A stretch of 64,000 nt of DNA from Ruegeria spongiae (lineage in GTDB: Bacteria > Pseudomonadota > Alphaproteobacteria > Rhodobacterales > Rhodobacteraceae). The stretch is from NCBI RefSeq assembly GCF_023502395.1, contig NZ_JAMFMB010000012.1:62001-126000 (forward strand), read 5' to 3'. The translations under genes were made by a program, and so were the position numbers. The notes under the pieces are model-generated. The model ran no database searches. It saw nothing but the letters and a program-made list of their open reading frames with translations, and was not told the DNA's origin. Below are positions 1 through 8,005 of the stretch, one piece after another. The first letter of the stretch is position 1; each line of letters opens with the position of its first letter.

Positions 1-97
1 TCTTGAATCCCAGATTTGCCTTTTTCAAGGCTCGCTCAGGGTGGGTGCCGATCAGGGCCGACACTTTTTTCAGTTCACTTACGATGGTCTTGTTCAT
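1..97 (-). CDS. Partial hypothetical gene, N-terminus only
   Basis: An ATG on the minus strand (complement of 95-97) opens a frame of 32 codons that is still open at the left window edge. The peptide starts MNKTIVSELKKVSALIG and is lysine-rich and helical in appearance. There is no strong Shine-Dalgarno just upstream, so this is tentative. It would be transcribed divergently from the glutathione transferase gene. I do not recognise it, and the rest of the gene is outside the window. Confidence 0.3.
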   Translation of the reverse strand, partial: MNKTIVSELKKVSALIGTHPERALKKANLGFK

Positions 98-366
98 TGG
101 GGTTTGCTGAAACTCGCAGGGCACGCGCTGGCATATGAATATTCCCAAGGATATAGGCCAGATCTCAGCCGGATGTTAGTTGAAATCGCCGTGACGGGCT
201 GGCGTGGTCACGAAAGACCCAAACAGGGTTTCAGGGCTCTTCAGCCAACTAGTTCTGCCTGCCCGACAAATGGAACCGTTCCCGGATCTGCATCATGCGG
301 AAACGGTGACTTAACATTATTTAACTTTAGTGTAAAATAAAGGTCTGACATTCGGGAGGTTTTCTG
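98..366. other. Intergenic region upstream of GST gene
   Basis: No convincing gene is seen. The last 70 bases are AT-rich compared with the surroundings and contain a plausible sigma-70-like stretch (TTTAACTTTAGTGTAAAATA, about 319-338). A good ribosome site (GGGAGG, 354-359) precedes the GST start. A 99-codon plus-strand frame here lacks protein-like composition and is rejected. Confidence 0.4.
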
Positions 367-972
367 ATGAAGTTGCATGTTTTCTCACCATCGCCAAATA
401 GCCGGAAGGCGCTGTTCGTTACTGGTTATCTGGGACTTGGAGTTGAGACGGAACAAGTGGATCTTGCTTTGGGAGACCAAAAAGGCGCCGGCTTCCTCGC
501 GCTCAACCCAAACGGAAGGGTGCCGGTTCTGGAACAGGACGATGGCAGCACGCTTTGGGAATCGAATGCGATCGTGAACCGGTTGTGCGCCGAGGTGGAT
601 ACGGCACTCTGGCCGAAATCGAACCAGCGTTATGACATCATGCGGTGGCAGTTCTGGGAATCCTGCCATTGGACACCGGCCTGCAGCCCGTTCATCGCGC
701 ACCACTTCTTTGGCAATCAGGACGTGGATCTGGGCGCGGCAGCCAGTCAGATGGAGCCGTTTGCAAAGGTGCTTGACGATCATCTGTCCGGGCGCGGCTG
801 GTTGTCAGGGACCGGGATGACCACCGCCGATATCTCGGTCGCGGCCATTCTGTGTTACCGCGAGGCCTGTCAGTATCCGCTACAGGCCCATGACAACATC
901 GCTCGCTGGATGGACCGGATCGAGGCGATTGATGTCTGGCAAAAGATCAACCCGGTGCCGGAAGCAGCCTGA
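367..972 (+). CDS. Glutathione S-transferase family protein
   Basis: A 201-residue cytosolic GST-like protein. Residues 1-80 form the thioredoxin-like glutathione-binding domain, with the typical proline-containing stretch NPNGRVPVLEQDDG followed by the E-S pair (LWESNAI) that contacts the glutathione gamma-glutamyl group. The SPSPNSRK segment near the N-terminus is where the catalytic Ser/Cys sits in the family. Residues 90-200 are the helical C-terminal domain with the N-capping motif (TTADISVAA). Length is normal. Start ATG at 367 has GGGAGG upstream. The substrate cannot be told from sequence; conjugation or detoxification is the family role. Confidence 0.85.
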   Translation: MKLHVFSPSPNSRKALFVTGYLGLGVETEQVDLALGDQKGAGFLALNPNGRVPVLEQDDGSTLWESNAIVNRLCAEVDTALWPKSNQRYDIMRWQFWESCHWTPACSPFIAHHFFGNQDVDLGAAASQMEPFAKVLDDHLSGRGWLSGTGMTTADISVAAILCYREACQYPLQAHDNIARWMDRIEAIDVWQKINPVPEAA

Positions 973-1061
973 AGACACCGACGGGCGGCGTATATGGGAC
1001 GCGGGCGAATCAGGCCGGGTCTGCTATAACTCTGCGGGACATGAGTAGGGGGGTATGACAC

Positions 1062-1727
1062 ATGTGCGGGCGGATCGCGGTCACATTGCCGAATGATGCG
1101 ATGGCGCAATTATTTGCGGCGCAACCGGCGAATACTCTGCCCGAGACACCGAATTACAATGTCTGCCCGACCAATCAGGTGCATGTGGTGCGCACGGGCG
1201 ATACCGGGCGTCAGCTGATGCCGATGCGCTGGGGTTTTCTGCCCCGGTGGTACACGTCTGAGACCGCCGGGCCGCTGCTGATAAACGCACGCTCCGAGAC
1301 CATCGCCGAAAAGCCTGCCTTCCGCGAGGCCTGCCGTGCGCGGCGCTGCATCCTGGTTGCAACCGGGTTCTATGAATGGACCAAAACGCCAGAGGGCGCG
1401 CGCCTGCCCTGGTATATCCACCGTCGGGACCGGGCCGTGATCGCCCTTGCCGGTATCTGGCAGGATTGGGGGCCGGAGGTCGACCGGCAGACAACCTGCG
1501 CCATCGTCACCACGGCGGCCAACCGGCATATGGCGGCGATCCACCACCGGATGCCGCTGATCCTGGAACTGGGTGACTGGCCGCTCTGGCTGGGCGAGGC
1601 AGGCCATGGCGCGGCGCCGCTGATGCGTCCGGGCGCAGACGAGGTGCTGAGCTTTCACCGGGTCGATCCGGCGGTGAATTCGAACCGGGCCAGCGGCCCT
1701 GAATTGATCGCGCCGCTTGCGGCCTGA
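1062..1727 (+). CDS. YedK/HMCES-type abasic-site-processing protein (SRAP)
   Basis: A 221-residue SOS-response-associated peptidase family protein. In this family the initiator methionine is removed and Cys2 forms a covalent thiazolidine crosslink with abasic sites in single-stranded DNA. All signature elements are visible: MCGRIA at the N-terminus (Cys2), the Asn of INARSET (about residue 73), the Glu of GFYEW (about 104), and the His of HHRMP. The catalytic set is therefore intact and the length is standard. The gene stands alone, with no obvious operon partner. A small gap separates it from mnmH downstream on the same strand. Confidence 0.9.
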   Translation: MCGRIAVTLPNDAMAQLFAAQPANTLPETPNYNVCPTNQVHVVRTGDTGRQLMPMRWGFLPRWYTSETAGPLLINARSETIAEKPAFREACRARRCILVATGFYEWTKTPEGARLPWYIHRRDRAVIALAGIWQDWGPEVDRQTTCAIVTTAANRHMAAIHHRMPLILELGDWPLWLGEAGHGAAPLMRPGADEVLSFHRVDPAVNSNRASGPELIAPLAA

Positions 1728-1764
1728 GCTTTCACTCCGGCGGCAGCCGCGCTAAAGCCTTTAC

Positions 1765-2817
1765 ATGGCACTCGAATTCTCAACACTCGCCGATGTCCTC
1801 GCGCATGGTTTCGATACCGTGATCGACGTGCGCAGCCCGGCGGAATTTGCCGAAGATCACATGCCCGGCGCCATCAACCTGCCGGTTCTCGACAACGCGG
1901 AGCGCGCGCGGGTGGGCACGATCTATGTGCAGGATAGCCCCTTCCGCGCCCGCAAGCTGGGTGCGGCGCTGGTGTTTCGTAACGCCGCCGATCACATCGA
2001 ACACCGCCTCAGCCATCACGAGGGAGCCTGGCGGCCGCTGGTCTATTGCTGGCGCGGCGGGCAGCGGTCGGGCTCGTTCGCCTGGATGCTGCAACAGATC
2101 GGCTGGCGGGCGCAGGTGGTGACGGGTGGTTATCGCAGTTACCGGAGGCTGGTGAAACGCTACCTTTATGACGACCCGCTGCCGCACCGGCTGATCGCGC
2201 TGGATGGCTATACCGGCACCGCCAAGACCGATCTGCTGGCGCATCTGCAGGGGCGCGGTGTGCAGGTGCTGGATCTTGAGGTCCTGGCCAATCACCGCGG
2301 CTCGCTTTTGGGGACAATGCCGGGCGGGCAACCGAGCCAGAAGGGGTTCGAGACGGGCCTTGCCGGGGTGCTTTGCCGTCTGGACCCGGCCCGCCCTGTG
2401 GTGGTCGAGGCGGAATCGAGCAAGATCGGCGAGCGTATCCTGCCGCCCAGCCTGTGGTCGGCACTTTGTGCGGCGCCCCGGATCGAAATTCAGGCCAATA
2501 TTGCGGCCCGCACGGCCTATCTGGTCCGGGCCTATGACGATATCCTGTCGGATACCGGGCCGCTGCGCGCACGGCTTGATCCGCTTCGGTTCTTTCGTGG
2601 CCATGAGGTGGTCGATGGCTGGAACGCCCTGATCGACGCGCAGGACAAACCCGGTCTGACCCGGGCGCTGATGCAGCAGCATTACGATCCGGCTTATGAC
2701 AAATCACGCAAGGCGCGCGGGGCGACGGTATTGTCGCAAGTGCCGCTGGCGTCGCTGTCACCCGCCGATCTGGATCAGGCGGCAGCCCGGATCGAGGCAT
2801 TGCTGGATCAGCTCTGA
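1765..2817 (+). CDS. mnmH: tRNA 2-selenouridine synthase
   Basis: A 350-residue enzyme that replaces 2-thiouridine at tRNA wobble position 34 with 2-selenouridine, via geranylation and selenophosphate. The N-terminal rhodanese domain (residues about 5-130) has the catalytic Cys95 in VYCWRGGQRSGS. A P-loop domain follows with Walker A GYTGTAKT (148-155), an Ala-for-Gly variant of GxxGxGKT. The conserved EAESSKIGE stretch follows at about 225. Length fits the family. Its 3' end overlaps by 10 bp the convergent gene that makes the selenophosphate donor, so both halves of the pathway sit tail to tail. Confidence 0.93.
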   Translation: MALEFSTLADVLAHGFDTVIDVRSPAEFAEDHMPGAINLPVLDNAERARVGTIYVQDSPFRARKLGAALVFRNAADHIEHRLSHHEGAWRPLVYCWRGGQRSGSFAWMLQQIGWRAQVVTGGYRSYRRLVKRYLYDDPLPHRLIALDGYTGTAKTDLLAHLQGRGVQVLDLEVLANHRGSLLGTMPGGQPSQKGFETGLAGVLCRLDPARPVVVEAESSKIGERILPPSLWSALCAAPRIEIQANIAARTAYLVRAYDDILSDTGPLRARLDPLRFFRGHEVVDGWNALIDAQDKPGLTRALMQQHYDPAYDKSRKARGATVLSQVPLASLSPADLDQAAARIEALLDQL

Positions 2818-4961
2818 AGCCGCAATCCGGCCCCTTCGGTCAGTGTGCCGATCGACGCGGCCTGATAGCCTGCGCGCTGCAATCGCGACAGAATGTCATC
2901 CGCCGTTTCGGGCGCAATGGCGGCCAGCAATCCGCCGGCGGTCTGCGGATCATAAAGCAGGTCGGCGTTGTCACCCTCGGGCAGGTCCGGGGTCAGCCCC
3001 CGGTTGTCACTGAACAGGGTCGAGCGGGTGCCCGCGCGTGCCAGGTCCTCGGCCCCGCGCAGGAATGGAATGCTGTGCAGATCAAGCACGGCTCCGGTCC
3101 CTGACATCTCGCAAATACCGCTCAGATGCCCGGCCAGACCAAACCCTGTCACATCGGTCATTGCATGTGCCTCGCGCAGGATATCGGATGCTGCGCCCTG
3201 CGACTGCTGCATCAGGCGATAGGCCTCGGCCACATCCTCGCCGCGCGCCTTTCCGGCCATCTCGGCGGCGAGGATCACGCCGCTGCCGATCGGTTTGGTC
3301 AGGATCAGGACGTCGCCGGGCTGCCCCCCCGCCAGCGTGATCGGATCGCAGTCGCACAGGCCGGTCAGGGTGAAGCCGATGGTCATCTCGTCACCCATCG
3401 AAGTGTGGCCGCCGACGATTTCGGCCCCGGCCTGGCGCAGCACCTGCTGTGCGGCCTGCATGATCTCGGCCACGGTGCGGCGCTGCAGCTCGCTCGACAG
3501 GCGCGGCAGGATCAGGTTCGCTGTTGCGGCTTGCGGCGCGGCCCCCATCGCCCAGATATCCCCCAGCGCGTGATGCGCTGCGACCCGCGCCATCACGACC
3601 GGGTCCAGTGTGATGCCGCGCAGGTGATCGGTGGTCAGGACCTGCCGCGCACCGCCGGTTCGGATCAGAGCGGCATCGTCACCGGGCAGGGGGCTGATGT
3701 CGGCGCGGTCCTGCGGGGCGGGCAGGCTGTCGCGCAGGGCAAGCCGTCCGACCTTTGCGCCACAGCCCCCGCAGAGTGGTTTGCCGCCAAGCGCCTCAGC
3801 CATGCCATCGGCATGATCGCGGGGCAGGGCGGGGTGCTTCATCTTCGGCAGGTTGCGGAACCTGTTCATGAACTTCCGGTCGATATGATCCTTCCAGCGC
3901 CACATGAGAGGCCCGCCGAAAGCTCTCCCGAACCGTTCGGCAAGGGCCGACCGCGCACCCAGCGAGATCAGCTTCAGGTAATCGTCCTGCGGCGCATAAC
4001 GCCTCATGCGACCGGCCCCCAGCGCCGCGCGCAGGTTCCGGTACAGCACCGGCGCTTCGCGTACCGCATAAACGCCTGCCTTGGGGCGTGGATCATGGCT
4101 CAGATGCGCGCAATCTCCCGCCGCAAAGACCGCCGCGTCGCTGCTTTGCAGGTATTCGTTCACGGCGACAAAGCCATTGTCCAGCCGCAGGCCGGTTTGC
4201 GCGATCCAGTCATAAGGCCGGGCCCCGGCGGCACCGGTGATGAAATCGGCCTCAATGCGGCTGCCATCGGACAGGGTCAGGTGATCTGCGTGAATGGATC
4301 GGATCTGCGTCTGCTCGATCAGCCGGACGCCAAGGCCTGTCAGGGCGTGGCGCAGGCGTTCGGCGGCGCGCGCACCAAGTGCGGCAAGTGCGGTGGCGCT
4401 GTCGATGATGCTGACGGTGGCATCGCGCCCGCGCTGGCGCAGCGCATGGGCCATGGCCATCGCCAGTTCCGCACCGGCAACGCCGCCGCCGATCACCACC
4501 ACGCGGGCCGGGCCTGCCCTGTCCCGGTAATCGGACCAGCGCTGCGCAAATACGCCCAGCGGCTTGGCGGGCACCGCGTGTTCGGCAAAACCCGGCAGCG
4601 CGGGCATGTCCGAGGTGATGCCCACATTGATCGAAGCGACGTCATAGGCGACAGGCGGCCGCCCCGGAACGTGAATCTCGCGGCGGGCTGGGTCCTGCCC
4701 CTCGACTGCGCCAAGGATCACACGCGCACCGGCAAAGCGCGCCAGACGGACAAGGTCGATATCCAGATCGTCTCGCGCGTAATGCCCGGCGACAAAGCCC
4801 GGCAACATGCCCGAATAGGGCGCGGTGGGGCCGGGGTTGATGAGCGTGACCCGCGCCCCGGCAAGCGGATTCATCCCCCATTTGCGCAACACCAGCGCAT
4901 GCGTATGACCGCCCCCGATCAGGACCAGATCGCGGGTCAGTGACAGCGGAGGTGCGTACAT
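2808..4961 (-). CDS. selD: Selenide, water dikinase fused to an FAD/NAD(P) oxidoreductase
   Basis: A 717-residue fusion. Residues about 10-370 are a type II NADH dehydrogenase-like flavoprotein: a first Rossmann motif (LVLIGGGHTHALVL) and a second one (VVVIGGGVAGAELAMAMA). Residues about 385-717 are SelD. The catalytic loop is PLCGGCGAKVG, a cysteine version with no selenocysteine codon. It also has PGDDAA, TTDHL, the DIWAMGAAP metal/ATP segment, GGHTS, and DVTGFGLAGH. The fused flavoprotein is known in a subset of bacterial SelDs and is thought to supply reduced selenium, but its donor is not established. The protein feeds MnmH encoded opposite. No selA, selB or tRNA-Sec is seen in this window, which suggests selenouridine as a main use. 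Confidence 0.92.
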   Translation of the reverse strand: MYAPPLSLTRDLVLIGGGHTHALVLRKWGMNPLAGARVTLINPGPTAPYSGMLPGFVAGHYARDDLDIDLVRLARFAGARVILGAVEGQDPARREIHVPGRPPVAYDVASINVGITSDMPALPGFAEHAVPAKPLGVFAQRWSDYRDRAGPARVVVIGGGVAGAELAMAMAHALRQRGRDATVSIIDSATALAALGARAAERLRHALTGLGVRLIEQTQIRSIHADHLTLSDGSRIEADFITGAAGARPYDWIAQTGLRLDNGFVAVNEYLQSSDAAVFAAGDCAHLSHDPRPKAGVYAVREAPVLYRNLRAALGAGRMRRYAPQDDYLKLISLGARSALAERFGRAFGGPLMWRWKDHIDRKFMNRFRNLPKMKHPALPRDHADGMAEALGGKPLCGGCGAKVGRLALRDSLPAPQDRADISPLPGDDAALIRTGGARQVLTTDHLRGITLDPVVMARVAAHHALGDIWAMGAAPQAATANLILPRLSSELQRRTVAEIMQAAQQVLRQAGAEIVGGHTSMGDEMTIGFTLTGLCDCDPITLAGGQPGDVLILTKPIGSGVILAAEMAGKARGEDVAEAYRLMQQSQGAASDILREAHAMTDVTGFGLAGHLSGICEMSGTGAVLDLHSIPFLRGAEDLARAGTRSTLFSDNRGLTPDLPEGDNADLLYDPQTAGGLLAAIAPETADDILSRLQRAGYQAASIGTLTEGAGLRLQS

Positions 4962-4970
4962 GTGCTCAGA

Positions 4971-5354
4971 TCATCGCGGCATCTCGGCCACGTCCTCATC
5001 ATCTTCGATATCGTGGGTCGCCCAGACACCATCCTCGCCAGCATCCGGCAGTGATGCGGGCGTTTCATGCCGGTGAATATGCCATTTCGCAATGAAATGC
5101 GCGCTGACCGGTGCGGTCAGGAATAAAAACAGCGTGATCAGCAACTCGTGCAGGGACAGGTGATGATCAACAAAGACCGAATGCAGGATCGACGCGATCA
5201 ACACGCCCCCCACGCCCAGCGTCGTGGCCTTGGTGGGGGCATGCATCCGCGACATCGGATCGCTGAGCTTCAGCAGCCCGAAAGAGCCGACAAAGCCGAA
5301 GATGCCCGAGACGATCAGGAAGAACGAGATCAGCAGTTCCGCTGCAAATGCCAT
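4971..5354 (-). CDS. mnhG: Mrp/Mnh cation-proton antiporter subunit G
   Basis: A 127-residue membrane protein with three hydrophobic segments, ending in an acidic cytoplasmic tail (DIEDDEDVAEMPR). The stretch GLLKLSDPMSRMHAPTKATTLGVGG is characteristic of MnhG/MrpG/PhaG; note that only part of it is needed for recognition (DPMSRMHAPTKA). Start is set at the ATG complement of 5352-5354, because the longer frame adds 17 residues that lie between mnhF and this gene without membrane character. Last gene of the leftward mnh operon. The complex exchanges Na+ or K+ for protons at the inner membrane. Confidence 0.92.
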   Translation of the reverse strand: MAFAAELLISFFLIVSGIFGFVGSFGLLKLSDPMSRMHAPTKATTLGVGGVLIASILHSVFVDHHLSLHELLITLFLFLTAPVSAHFIAKWHIHRHETPASLPDAGEDGVWATHDIEDDEDVAEMPR

Positions 5355-5361
5355 ATCCGCC

Positions 5362-5631
5362 TCACTCGATGATATTGCCGCGCAGCATGAAGCGCGCATA
5401 GGCAACCGTTGAAACGAACCCCAGCATTGCGATGATCATCGCCGCCTCGAAAAAGATCTCGGACGAGATGCTGATGCCATAGAGGATAAGCAGGGCGATG
5501 GTGTTGATCACCATCGTATCCAGCGCCAGAACCCGCACACCAACCCCGTCCGAGGTCAGGATGCGCCAGAGATTCATCATCAGCGCGGCGCCGAAACAGG
5601 CGAAGGCGAAGTAGGTGGCATATGTGATCAT
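5362..5631 (-). CDS. mnhF: Mrp/Mnh cation-proton antiporter subunit F
   Basis: An 89-residue protein with three transmembrane helices. The middle carries RVLALDTMVINTIALLIL, whose LALDT..N core is the MnhF/MrpF signature. Its start codon overlaps the stop of mnhE by 4 bp (ATGA arrangement), implying translational coupling. Size is typical for the subunit. Confidence 0.92.
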   Translation of the reverse strand: MITYATYFAFACFGAALMMNLWRILTSDGVGVRVLALDTMVINTIALLILYGISISSEIFFEAAMIIAMLGFVSTVAYARFMLRGNIIE

Positions 5632-6125
5632 TCGAAAATCTCCTTCAGGCGCCGTTCATAGCGTTGCTTGATCTCGTCGCGCACCGCGTCCGGGTCCTCG
5701 GTGTCCAGGCAATGCACCAGCAGGCTGTGGCCTTTGGCCGACAGATCGGCGCTGAGCGTGCCGGGCGTCATGGTGATGGTGCCTGCCAGCACCGTGATCG
5801 CCTCGGGCGAGCGCAATTCCAGCGGAATGCGGACCCAGGCGGGGTTGCGCGCAGCATCAGGTTTGAACAGCACGATCCGTGCCACCGCGATATTGGCGAT
5901 CACGATGTCATAAAGCACGACCAGAATATACTCGACCACCATCGGGATGTTCCGCAGCTTTGGCCGGTTGGGCCAGTATGGCATGGTTACCACCGGGATC
6001 ACGATGCCCAGAAAGAACCCGAACAGCAGCGAATTGAGCGAGATATCATTGACCAGCAGCTGCCAGACCAGCGTCAGCAGCAGGGTCAAAAACGGGTGCG
6101 GCAGCAATCGGCGCAGCAGTCTCAT
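5628..6125 (-). CDS. mnhE: Mrp/Mnh cation-proton antiporter subunit E
   Basis: A 165-residue protein with N-terminal membrane helices and a C-terminal soluble part containing TITMTPGTLSADLS, the conserved TxxPGT motif of MnhE/MrpE. A late His-Cys-Leu-Asp segment (LLVHCLDT) follows, as in family members. Overlaps mnhD at the start and mnhF at the end, in both cases by 4 bp. Confidence 0.92.
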   Translation of the reverse strand: MRLLRRLLPHPFLTLLLTLVWQLLVNDISLNSLLFGFFLGIVIPVVTMPYWPNRPKLRNIPMVVEYILVVLYDIVIANIAVARIVLFKPDAARNPAWVRIPLELRSPEAITVLAGTITMTPGTLSADLSAKGHSLLVHCLDTEDPDAVRDEIKQRYERRLKEIFE

Positions 6126-7663
6126 TTCTCCGCTCCTTTCAGGACCGCCTCGATATAGCGGTCCGGGTTGAACAGTTGATCCGCCGTCGCACTTGCGAAT
6201 TCGCTCGCCGGACCGGCAAAGATCGTCAGCGCGATCAATCCCGCGAGCAGGGCAAAGGCGGCGGTAAAGGTCAGGCCCGGATAGGGTTCCGGCGCGGTAT
6301 CGATCTCGGTCGGTTCATCGGTGTCGGGGTCGGTCTGCGGGTCCACCGCATGGCTTTTCCAGAAGATCAGCGACCCGGCACGGGCAAGGCCCACGATGGT
6401 GACAAACGATCCGATCAGGACGACGGCCCAGATCGCGACCCTCTCCGGCGCGGGCCAGGAGGCCTGAAGCACCAGCAGCTTGCCGATAAAGCCCGACAGC
6501 GGCGGCATCCCCGCCAGCGCGATGGCGCCCACGAAGAACAGGCTGGCAATCAGCCCCGATTGCGGCATCGGGCTGTGGGGGGTGATGTCAGGTCCGCGCC
6601 GCTCCATCACCATGTCGGCGACCAGGAACATCAGCGCTGTCGCGAAGGTGGAATGCACCATGTAATAAATCGCCGCCGTGGTGCCCGCTTGGGTGAACAG
6701 CCCTACCGCGATCAGCAGCGTGCCCATCGAGGCGATGGCGGCAAAGGCCACCAGCCGCCCGATCTCGCGCGCGCCCAGAATGCCGATGGCACCGGCGGCC
6801 ATGGTCAGCATGGCGGCGGGCAGCAACCAGTCTTCGACCAGCCCCTGGGTTGCGGCCACCTCGGGCCCGAAGACCAGCGTGTACATGCGAAGGATCGAAT
6901 ACGCCCCGACCTTGGTCATGATCGCAAACAGCGCGGCCACCGGCAAAGGCGCGTTGGCATAGCTGAGCGGCAGCCAGAAATGCAGCGGCAACAGCGCTGC
7001 CTTGACAGCAAAGACCAGCAGCAGCAGTACCGCGCCGACGCGCAGCAGCGCGGTGTCCTCGGGCGGCATTTCGGCCACGCGCGCGGCCAGGTCGGCCATG
7101 TTGAGCGTGCCGGTCACCGCATAGAGCGTGCCGAGCGCAAACAGGAACAGGGTCGAGCCGAGCAGGTTATAGACCACATATTGCACCCCCGCGCGCAACC
7201 GCCTTGTGCCGCCCGCATGGGTCATCAAGCCGTATGAGGCGATCAGCAGCACTTCGAAGAACACAAAGAGGTTGAAGGCGTCGCCGGTCAGAAACGCGCC
7301 GATCACGCCCATGATCTGAAAGTGAAAGAGCGCGTGAAAATGCCGCCCGCGCTTGTCCCAGCCCGAGCCGATGGCATAAAGCACGATGGGCAGGGCCAGC
7401 ACCGATGTCAGCAGCACCATCAGCGCCGAAAGCCGGTCCAGCACCAGCACGATGCCAAAGGGCGCGGGCCAGTCGCCCAGCTCGTAGGTCTGGATCTCAC
7501 CGCCCAACGATTGCCCCATCAGGGCAAAGGCGATGCCCAACAGGATCAACGTGGCCGCCACCGAGAAAATCCGCTGCAGGTCCAGATGGTGGCGAATGAC
7601 CATGATGATGAACGGGGCCAGCATCGCCGGCAGGACGATCGGCGCAATGATCAGGTGGTTCAT
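6122..7663 (-). CDS. mnhD: Mrp/Mnh cation-proton antiporter subunit D
   Basis: A 513-residue polytopic protein of the complex I NuoM/NuoN/antiporter family, with about 14 hydrophobic segments. Conserved features include the lysine-bearing helix FAVKAALLPLHFWLPLSY and the loop-helix GMPPLSGFIGKLLVLQA, both typical of MnhD. It probably forms one of the two proton/cation channels of the complex. Start ATG overlaps the mnhC stop by 4 bp. Confidence 0.94.
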   Translation of the reverse strand: MNHLIIAPIVLPAMLAPFIIMVIRHHLDLQRIFSVAATLILLGIAFALMGQSLGGEIQTYELGDWPAPFGIVLVLDRLSALMVLLTSVLALPIVLYAIGSGWDKRGRHFHALFHFQIMGVIGAFLTGDAFNLFVFFEVLLIASYGLMTHAGGTRRLRAGVQYVVYNLLGSTLFLFALGTLYAVTGTLNMADLAARVAEMPPEDTALLRVGAVLLLLVFAVKAALLPLHFWLPLSYANAPLPVAALFAIMTKVGAYSILRMYTLVFGPEVAATQGLVEDWLLPAAMLTMAAGAIGILGAREIGRLVAFAAIASMGTLLIAVGLFTQAGTTAAIYYMVHSTFATALMFLVADMVMERRGPDITPHSPMPQSGLIASLFFVGAIALAGMPPLSGFIGKLLVLQASWPAPERVAIWAVVLIGSFVTIVGLARAGSLIFWKSHAVDPQTDPDTDEPTEIDTAPEPYPGLTFTAAFALLAGLIALTIFAGPASEFASATADQLFNPDRYIEAVLKGAEK

Positions 7664-8004
7664 GCGTCGTCTCCCGGCTCTTCGGTCAGGTCGATCCGGT
7701 CATCCCGAGAGGACAGGTAGGCGCTGAGCGCCAGCATCACGATCACCGCCGTCATCCCGAACGAGATCACGATGGCCGTCAGCACAAGCGCCTGCGGCAG
7801 CGGGTCGGCATAGGTGACCTCGGCGTATTTGTTCAGGATCGGCGGCTGGTGCAGGGCCAGCCGCCCGGTGGCAAAGAGGAACACATTGACCGCATAGGTC
7901 AGTTGCGACAGGCCCAGGATCACCGGGAAGGTGCGCTTGCGCATGATCAGGTAGATACCGGATGCCGTCAACACACCCACCGCTGTGGCAAGAAGGAGTT
8001 CCAT
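7660..8004 (-). CDS. mnhC: Mrp/Mnh cation-proton antiporter subunit C
   Basis: A 114-residue NuoK-like protein with three hydrophobic helices and the typical DPLPQALVLTAIVI segment. The start ATG (complement of 8002-8004) is placed here because it opens with a membrane helix (MELLLATAVGVLTASGIYL) and sits directly after the mnhA/B stop at 8006. Upstream in-frame sequence belongs to the mnhA/B gene in another frame. Confidence 0.93.
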   Translation of the reverse strand: MELLLATAVGVLTASGIYLIMRKRTFPVILGLSQLTYAVNVFLFATGRLALHQPPILNKYAEVTYADPLPQALVLTAIVISFGMTAVIVMLALSAYLSSRDDRIDLTEEPGDDA

Positions 8005-8005
8005 A

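Noticed and set aside
41-340. 99-codon plus-strand frame before the GST gene
   Set aside because: No family resemblance, biased composition and it runs through the likely promoter of the GST gene.
3126-4943. 605-codon plus-strand frame opposite selD
   Set aside because: It lies wholly antisense to a well-supported gene, has Gln/Arg/His-rich composition typical of GC-rich shadows, and has no motif.
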